From assembly GCA_030441635.1 (NCBI GenBank), contig JAUEMM010000003.1, positions 47,884-111,883 on the forward strand: a stretch of DNA of 64,000 nt, in the 5' to 3' direction. Source of the stretch: Wolbachia endosymbiont of Tyrophagus putrescentiae. Its GTDB lineage: Bacteria > Pseudomonadota > Alphaproteobacteria > Rickettsiales > Anaplasmataceae. The notes below the pieces were generated by a model, which did no database searches, had not been told where the DNA came from, and saw only the letters and a program-made list of their open reading frames with translations. Positions 59,066-64,000 of this stretch are shown in pieces (positions within the stretch are counted from its first letter, which is position 1; the number at the start of each line of letters is the position of its first letter). The position numbers and the translations under genes were made by a program.

Positions 59066-59719
59066 ATGATACTATACCATTTTCCTCTTTGTCCTTTCTC
59101 ACGAAAAGTAAGAATCTATTTAAAAGAAAAAAAACTTGACTTTGACTTAATATGTGAGAATCCGTGGGAAAAACGCAATGAATTCATGGAAATTAATCCT
59201 GTAGGGCAGGTACCAGTTTTGATAGATAAGCGTCATATTATAACAGATAGTCATGCCATTTGTGAATATGCAGAGGAAATTTATAGCAGCAATACTCAGT
59301 TGTTTGGCTCATCTGTGATTATCAAATCTAGAGTTCGTGCTTTAATTAACTGGTTTGATAATAAATTTTATAATGAAGTTACTAAGTATATTATCAATGA
59401 AAGGGTAATTCTTAACCATAACCCTGATTCTAGATTTCTTCACGCAGCTAGGCACAATCTAGCTTGTCATGTGGAGTATATTGAGTATTTGATCAATAAG
59501 CATATTTGGCTAGCAACAGATAGGTTTACTTTAGCTGATGTTGCTTTAGCATCCCACATTTCAGTGATGGATTATGTAGGTAGCTTCCCATGGGAGAAAA
59601 GCAAAGCTTTGAAGGAGTGGTATTCGGTTATCAAGTCTATGCCGTGTTTTCGCGAAATATTGTCTGATAGAGTTTCAGGAATAGTCCCTCCCTCACATTA
59701 TACTGAGTTTGATTTCTAA
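59066..59719 (+). CDS. Glutathione S-transferase family protein
   Basis: 217 residues. A thioredoxin-like N-domain (LYHFPLCPFSRKVRIYLKEKKLDFDL; NPVGQVPVL; DSHAICEYAEE) is followed by an all-helical C-domain with the TLADVALASHISVMDYVG capping motif. The SER/CPFS pattern suggests a Cys- or Ser-type GST. Substrate unknown; detoxification or disulfide handling are possible. It is the last housekeeping-like gene before the decayed phage region. Confidence 0.88.
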   Translation: MILYHFPLCPFSRKVRIYLKEKKLDFDLICENPWEKRNEFMEINPVGQVPVLIDKRHIITDSHAICEYAEEIYSSNTQLFGSSVIIKSRVRALINWFDNKFYNEVTKYIINERVILNHNPDSRFLHAARHNLACHVEYIEYLINKHIWLATDRFTLADVALASHISVMDYVGSFPWEKSKALKEWYSVIKSMPCFREILSDRVSGIVPPSHYTEFDF

Positions 59720-59897
59720 GTCCCGTAAACAAAATTTCAAGCAAGCTACATGAAGGCTCAGACAAAAATTTCCAAGAAAGCTTCAATCGAATCGTGAAAA
59801 TATTCTTCTAAAATTTTTTATTTTTCTGAAAAAATACTTAATCAAATGACACTCCTTATAAGCGTATTTATCATATTTTCCCGCATAGAGCTAAAAT

Positions 59898-60215
59898 TTA
59901 TACTATGACGTCAACACTTTGTTGTGTGAGTTCTATTGCTTGAGGTTTAACATCAGACATATTGCTGTTTACTTCATCAAAATTTCTCTCAGCTAATTCA
60001 TTAGTTAGCTCCACAAAAAGCTTTCTGACAATAGGCATAATAACTGGCATTAATAGACAGCGCGGATCATACCATTTTTTTAATGGAGTAACGTAATGAA
60101 ATAGTTGCATGTTAGGTTTTGCTAGGTGCTGAAATAATTCTGCTTCTAATCTCTTAAGCTTTGCTGCATCTTGAGAAATTAACTGCATGGGAAAGGAAGT
60201 ATTGTATAGGAGCAA
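59898..60215 (-). CDS. Hypothetical 105-residue reading frame in the decayed region
   Basis: 105 residues, no signal peptide. The text LKRLEAELFQHLAKPN and PIVRKLFVELTNELAERNFDEV looks like helical protein with normal composition, unlike a random antisense frame. No family is recognised. Its 5' end overlaps the terminase-like remnant on the other strand, so one of the two must be dead. The flanking DNA (59720-59897) shows no gene. Likely a fragment of an accessory gene. Confidence 0.3.
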   Translation of the reverse strand: MLLYNTSFPMQLISQDAAKLKRLEAELFQHLAKPNMQLFHYVTPLKKWYDPRCLLMPVIMPIVRKLFVELTNELAERNFDEVNSNMSDVKPQAIELTQQSVDVIV

Positions 60216-60339
60216 ATGGACTTGAATACAAAATTGGCATGATGGCAGTAGATGCAGGGTATGCAGAACTGAATTGAAGATTGCAGGTATGAAGCCTAAG
60301 AGGAAGATTATTTTTGCTACGAGTAAGGGAGTAATATAA
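60188..60339 (+). pseudogene. Remnant of a phage terminase large subunit (GpA-like)
   Basis: Two short plus-strand frames read as pieces of one protein: GLEYKIGMMAVDAGYA (60212-60265) and LKIAGMKPKRKIIFATSKGV (60274-60336). The MAVDAGYA and IFATSKGV pieces resemble the nuclease-domain D-SGYATQ and VFATKGV strands of GpA-type terminases of lambdoid and WO phages. They are separated by a stop and a deletion. The call rests on short motifs and on the phage genes that follow. Confidence 0.4.
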
Positions 60340-60407
60340 ACACGTTTTTATTGAAAAGTTAAGGGAAATATTGTAAAGTTATTATAATAATGAATTTTAG
60401 GTAGAAT

Positions 60408-60671
60408 ATGGCTCAGAGTCATGAAAGACTAAATATTAATGTAAGTTTTGATGGTGAATCAGCTCAATATCTTATAGATATAGCAGAAATTCAAGGTAAA
60501 ACTATTGCAGAAGTTATAAAGGATCTAGTAGAAGGAGAACGTGAAGTAAATAAATTATCTGAAGGAGATGATGAAATAGATGAAGCAGATATAGCTTTAG
60601 CTGAACTTTCTCTTAAGCGTGATGTTCCAGGTGCAAAGAGAATCAAGTTTGAAGACATCGAATGGAGGTAA
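60408..60671 (+). CDS. RelB-like antitoxin of a toxin-antitoxin pair (phage-borne type)
   Basis: 87 residues. An N-terminal ribbon-helix-helix-like segment (RLNINVSFDGESAQYLIDIAEIQGKTIAEVIKDLV) is followed by an acidic linker and a positively charged end (GAKRIKFEDIEWR) of the kind that wraps the toxin. The toxin gene starts 10 bp before its stop. The reading frame is intact, but the partner toxin is broken. Phage WO genomes carry relBE-type pairs near the head genes, which fits the neighbours. Confidence 0.75.
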   Translation: MAQSHERLNINVSFDGESAQYLIDIAEIQGKTIAEVIKDLVEGEREVNKLSEGDDEIDEADIALAELSLKRDVPGAKRIKFEDIEWR

Positions 60672-60946
60672 AACTTTATCAAATTGATTTTTTAGATGGT
60701 GTTGCTGAAAGAGATCTTATAGCACTGCCAGTTACAATAGAAAAAAGAGTAAAGAAAGCAATGTTGGGACGCCTTACAGTGAGCCCTGATAAACTTGGAA
60801 AATAATTATCTCATAAATTCAAGGGATATTTTAGTTTACGTGTTGGTGATTATCGTGTAGTCTACCGTATAGAAGTACCAGAACGCAAGGTGCTTATTAC
60901 AGCAATAGGAAATCGAAAGGACATTTATAAAAGCAGCCCAGAATAA
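60662..60946 (+). pseudogene. RelE/ParE-family toxin interrupted by a stop codon
   Basis: The frame from the ATG at 60662 gives 47 residues (MEVKLYQIDFLDGVAERDL... SPDKLGK) and meets TAA at 60803-60805. The same frame then continues without further stops (LSHKFKGYFSLRVGDYRVVYRIE... ITAIGNRKDIYK) to TAA at 60944-60946. Together they make a complete RelE-superfamily toxin of 94 codons with the typical L-G-F-LRVGDYRVVYR and HR-DIY ends. One nonsense change, for example CAA to TAA, is enough to explain it. The toxin is therefore probably inactive. Confidence 0.85.
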
Positions 60947-60954
60947 ACAGTGGT

Positions 60955-61297
60955 ATTTATGCACTGCACAATTTAATGAAATATCAACAACCTGTTCTTC
61001 AGCAGATACTTAAAGTTCAAAATAAAAACTTTGTGCAACAGCCTATTGAAACTCAGGAAACAAAATGCTATTAAAATTATTAGCTGCTGATCTTTCAGAG
61101 ATATCGAGGTTATGTAACTTATCGAAAATGCCAGAGAAGTATTAGAGCTTGTGGAACAAAGTGTGAGTGTAGAACAAGCGAGGGAAATTTTAATGTCAAT
61201 ACTTGCAGAGCGAACGATGAAAGCAGAAATTTTAAGTACGTTACCACAAAACTCATCAGAGGATCTAGTAATATAAGCGGCTAAAGCACGTCTATAA
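60955..61297 (+). pseudogene. Remnant of phage S49-family minor capsid protein C (prohead protease)
   Basis: Three overlapping plus-strand frames read as successive pieces: 60955-61074 (LMKYQQPVLQQILKVQNKNF), 61065-61145 (LLKLLAADLSEISRLCNLSKMPE) and 61118-61273 (NAREVLELVEQSVSVEQAREILMSIL). The I--LC-L--MPE followed by a helix and SVEQ-R--L is the C-terminal pattern of phage S49 capsid proteases. At least two frameshifts and internal stops show it is dead. Upstream catalytic parts and a portal gene are missing. The 61298-61428 stretch has no gene. Confidence 0.55.
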
Positions 61298-61381
61298 ACA
61301 CCCAAATCAATATTAAAGGGGAATATAGTAATTGTAAACTCCGCGGTAAAACAATCTATCAAACTTTTCTGCAGGCTTATT

Positions 61382-61396
61382 CTATCCTCAGGATAG
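61382..61396. repeat. 15 bp perfect palindrome
   Basis: CTATCCT-C-AGGATAG is fully symmetric. It lies 33 bp past the stop of the NB-ARC/TPR gene and just after the capsid protease remnant. No T-run follows closely on either strand. It could be an operator-like site, a palindromic repeat element or the end of an old mobile insertion; nothing decides between them. Confidence 0.4.
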
Positions 61397-61428
61397 TTGC
61401 AGAGGAGTAGAGTTATGCAAGGGGTCTA

Positions 61429-64000
61429 TTATCTTTTTTGTGTATCACAATCTAAAGTTGATGCTGTATTCGTTATTTGAAGCTGACTCATGTCACTACT
61501 CACTTTTTGCAGCATATAAGTTTCTTTGTTTATATGCTTGTTATAATATTCCTTTATGTCCAAGATCAGTTCAAGTAAATTATCTCGTTCAGCAACCTTA
61601 TTTAAAGACTCATAAGCATCACTTAGAAGTTGTAGTGTTCCAGCTACTTTAATGGGATTATCCTTATGATAGTCTATTTCAATATCTTTAATCCATTCAA
61701 GTATGTATATCTGTTTCCTTAAATCACCTAGAGCTTTATAAATTTTATAGAGAGGTTTTAGTATACCAAGCAAGTCAAAAGACTCATCTTCACAATGTGC
61801 ACAATATTTATAATGTTCCTTTTGTATTGCTAGAGCTTGTTCAAGTAAACTTTCTGCATTACAATAATCATTAAAATCTATATAAACTAAAGCAATATTC
61901 CTCAATATATCAGATATTTCTAAACTACTCTCTCCATAAAGTTCTTTAGCAACATATAAGGCTTTTTCAAGCAATTTCTTTTTTTTTTTAAAATCACTTG
62001 GACTTACATAAATCAAAGATAGGTCTATTAGCGCTTCATATACTTCAAAACTATTAGGTCCTTTATATAAACCTTGTATTCCTAAAATTCTTATAAATAA
62101 CTTCTTCTGTTCATCCGGATCATACACAACCCAATTAATTTCACTTGTAAGTTTTAATGCTACCTGTAATATTTTTACTACCTTAGGATCCCCAGGTCTA
62201 TAATGCTGTTCACTTATTTTTAAAATTTTATTAAGCAACTGTTTTGCTTCACAATACTTACCTAAATAGATATACGATATACTTAAGGATAATTGTGACT
62301 CGAACGTTTGAGAATAATTAGAGCCATAAAGTTTTTCTTTACTCTTTATAATAATATGAAGCACCTCACTTTGTTTCTTATAGTCACCAAGTATTTCGCA
62401 AACTAAAACAAGATTCTCCAATACTTGAATCACTTGTAAACTATCAAGTCCATAATGTGTTACAGCAATAGAGAAAGCTTTTCCAAATGCCTTACCTGCT
62501 TCACTAGCATCCCCTAAACTTGCATAAGCTGAAGCCACATCCATGAAAGTTTCACACATTTCAATATTCCTGCACCCATAATGTTTTGCTTTTATTACTT
62601 GAGCCAATTCAAGTGACTCTACTTGCTTCTGATAATTAAATAAAGAGCCATAAGCTGCAGCTAACTCTTCCAGTATTGTAGCTCTTTCTAAATCAAAATC
62701 TTTTTGTGATTTATATTCTCTACGGCGCTCGATTTTAATATCCAAAATGCATGCAAGCAGATCAATTTGTGTTGAATAACGACCAAGGTCATTATAAACA
62801 TAACTTAATTTATGTAATATATAAGATGCTTTCAAACTTTCGTAGCCATAATAGCGCCAAGTGATAGATAGGGCCCGGTCAAGTAACTGTATTTGCCTTA
62901 TTTTACGCCCGCAAACACTGTCATACTCATCAGCCATATATGCAAGTAAATTTATTAAATAATCTTTTTCTATCTTTTCCTTACCTGTAGAATTAGCTTG
63001 TCTTTCGAGCCAATAATTTACGTGTGATAAAAATTCCTCCATATGTGGCAATAGTTGTTTTTTGCAATCCCTTGATCTTTTTTTGCGATAATGGAAGTCC
63101 TGATCTAGTAACTCAAAAACCTTTTTTATAACCTCTTCTTCCTTGCCTTGCTCATTCAGTTCTAATCTCATTACTTCTTGGACTAACCTATGAATATCTG
63201 CTTTGCCTTCCTTTAATCTTAATAAGGAATATTGATTAAGTACATTAACTGCATTCCATAATCTTTCTTTTTCATTTTTATTTTCTAATAACCATGCAAC
63301 GGGAATGTTGTCAGGAGCAAGATAAGCCATGATATCTAAACATTCTAAAGCAAGTGCTCCATGTTCTTTTTTTATTTTGTCAATTGTTACTCTCCAAGTT
63401 GTTAACGTTGTCTGAGCATAATCATTATCAAGGCTCTGAAATGCTTTAGAATTAAGCAGCTCTTTTTTCTTTTCCTTATATTCTGTTATATAGTTATCTA
63501 TAGTATATCCTCTTGCTCCATGATTCTTAAGATTTTTATCTTCTTTTCTTATGTGTGCAACTGCTTGCTGCAGAGCTAACGGAAATTTATGCAGCATATT
63601 TATTGCAAGTTCAGTGATTTCGTCATCCAGACCTGCATCTACCTCTAGAGTACTACTTATAAAATTTATAGCCTCTTCATCAGTTAACACATCTAATGTT
63701 ATGCCTTCTTCTATTCCATATTGTTTCCATTCTTCTTGTGCTATACGTGAAGTTATTAAAATATAAGGCTTATTATCGCCAGGGCTTAAAGCATAAAGTG
63801 GCAAAAATTGTTTAATGCTCTTACCCTTTTCAGCATTATCAAAAATGAATATGCTATTTCTTTTAGCAAAAGATTTATATATCTCTTGTACTATGGATTC
63901 TATGTCCTTCTCTTCTCCATTTATATCTTTCACACTAATCCCTAGCACTTGAGATAACTTAAGGAATGATTCTACAAGATTTTCAGCATCAATCCATATC
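61429..64000 (-). CDS. NB-ARC/STAND-type NTPase with tetratricopeptide repeats (5' end outside window)
   Basis: At least 856 residues; the frame is open to the right edge, with IWIDAENLVESFLKLSQVLGI before the first internal GTG at 63948, so the start lies outside. NB-ARC features: SIFIFDNAEKG (Walker B), KPYILITSRI (sensor), LTDEEAINFI, then FPLALQQAVAHIRKE (the GLPLAL-type motif) and a winged-helix region (LECLDIMAYLAPDNIPVAWLL). The Walker A is beyond the edge. From about 330 on there are many TPR units of kinesin-light-chain type, such as SLLEQALAIQKEHY and KLLEKALYVAKELYGE. Such STAND proteins sense ligands through the repeats and fire an N-terminal effector domain not visible here. Wolbachia carry related genes near phage WO accessory modules. 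Confidence 0.82.
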   Translation of the reverse strand, partial: IWIDAENLVESFLKLSQVLGISVKDINGEEKDIESIVQEIYKSFAKRNSIFIFDNAEKGKSIKQFLPLYALSPGDNKPYILITSRIAQEEWKQYGIEEGITLDVLTDEEAINFISSTLEVDAGLDDEITELAINMLHKFPLALQQAVAHIRKEDKNLKNHGARGYTIDNYITEYKEKKKELLNSKAFQSLDNDYAQTTLTTWRVTIDKIKKEHGALALECLDIMAYLAPDNIPVAWLLENKNEKERLWNAVNVLNQYSLLRLKEGKADIHRLVQEVMRLELNEQGKEEEVIKKVFELLDQDFHYRKKRSRDCKKQLLPHMEEFLSHVNYWLERQANSTGKEKIEKDYLINLLAYMADEYDSVCGRKIRQIQLLDRALSITWRYYGYESLKASYILHKLSYVYNDLGRYSTQIDLLACILDIKIERRREYKSQKDFDLERATILEELAAAYGSLFNYQKQVESLELAQVIKAKHYGCRNIEMCETFMDVASAYASLGDASEAGKAFGKAFSIAVTHYGLDSLQVIQVLENLVLVCEILGDYKKQSEVLHIIIKSKEKLYGSNYSQTFESQLSLSISYIYLGKYCEAKQLLNKILKISEQHYRPGDPKVVKILQVALKLTSEINWVVYDPDEQKKLFIRILGIQGLYKGPNSFEVYEALIDLSLIYVSPSDFKKKKKLLEKALYVAKELYGESSLEISDILRNIALVYIDFNDYCNAESLLEQALAIQKEHYKYCAHCEDESFDLLGILKPLYKIYKALGDLRKQIYILEWIKDIEIDYHKDNPIKVAGTLQLLSDAYESLNKVAERDNLLELILDIKEYYNKHINKETYMLQKVSSDMSQLQITNTASTLDCDTQKR

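Noticed and set aside
61440-61652. 70-codon plus-strand frame at the end of the NB-ARC/TPR gene
   Set aside because: Antisense to the TPR region, no ribosome binding site, no protein pattern.

Overview
The window looks like a chromosomal segment of a Wolbachia endosymbiont (Rickettsiales, Anaplasmataceae). The reasons are AT-rich DNA, a Wsp-type surface antigen (55652-56539), the hemE / AT-rich gap / CBS-domain tlyC-like arrangement known as the Wolbachia replication origin, a long ankyrin protein, decayed phage WO-type genes, and nuo genes split over separate loci. I cannot assign a supergroup from the sequence alone.

Layout. 1-1.3 kb: the end of a radical SAM/SPASM maturase, translationally coupled to a secreted sirtuin-like protein. 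1.2-11.3 kb: mostly minus-strand housekeeping genes (putA, an MrpD/NuoN-like antiporter subunit, lipB, a KAP-type NTPase, recR, pdhA, hemE) with hemJ on the plus strand. 11.3-11.66 kb: the probable oriC, with a perfect DnaA box and several palindromes. 11.66-16.5 kb: tlyC-like, elbB, a P44/Msp2-type antigen, mtaB, and an S66 carboxypeptidase. 16.6-19.2 kb: a tight operon bolA-grxD-rpoH-ialB-esterase. 19.3-24.4 kb: two related lineage-specific membrane proteins bracketing purK, apaG and yebC. 24.5-32.1 kb: gyrB, manC, mdh, nuoCBA, hinT and a Wolbachia-type hypothetical. 32.3-42.6 kb: tRNA-Asn, gpmI, rsmE, infC-thrS, nuoI, an MHS-type transporter, clpA, a 54-residue protein and holA. 42.6-54.9 kb: the ankyrin protein, ctaA with a GT2 glycosyltransferase, the F0 ATP synthase operon, a YqaA-like protein, cysS, exoD and sdhA. 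55-59.7 kb: two small membrane proteins with duplicated promoters, wsp, an XRE regulator, ybaB-dnaX and a GST. 59.7-61.4 kb: a phage graveyard (terminase remnant, intact antitoxin, broken RelE, broken S49 capsid protease). 61.4-64 kb: an NB-ARC/TPR protein running off the right edge.

The metabolism fits an intracellular bacterium living on amino acids: proline oxidation (PutA), pyruvate dehydrogenase, malate and succinate dehydrogenase, complex I subunits, F0 ATP synthase, heme synthesis (HemE, HemJ) and heme A (CtaA). The accessory part holds the host-interaction candidates: the secreted sirtuin-like protein, the ankyrin protein, Wsp, the paired membrane proteins and the NB-ARC/TPR protein.

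The best candidates for undescribed biology are the radical SAM/SPASM plus secreted pseudo-sirtuin pair at the left edge, the paralogous membrane-anchored pair at 19-24 kb, and the twin small membrane proteins beside wsp. No CRISPR array, rRNA or complete insertion sequence was seen.
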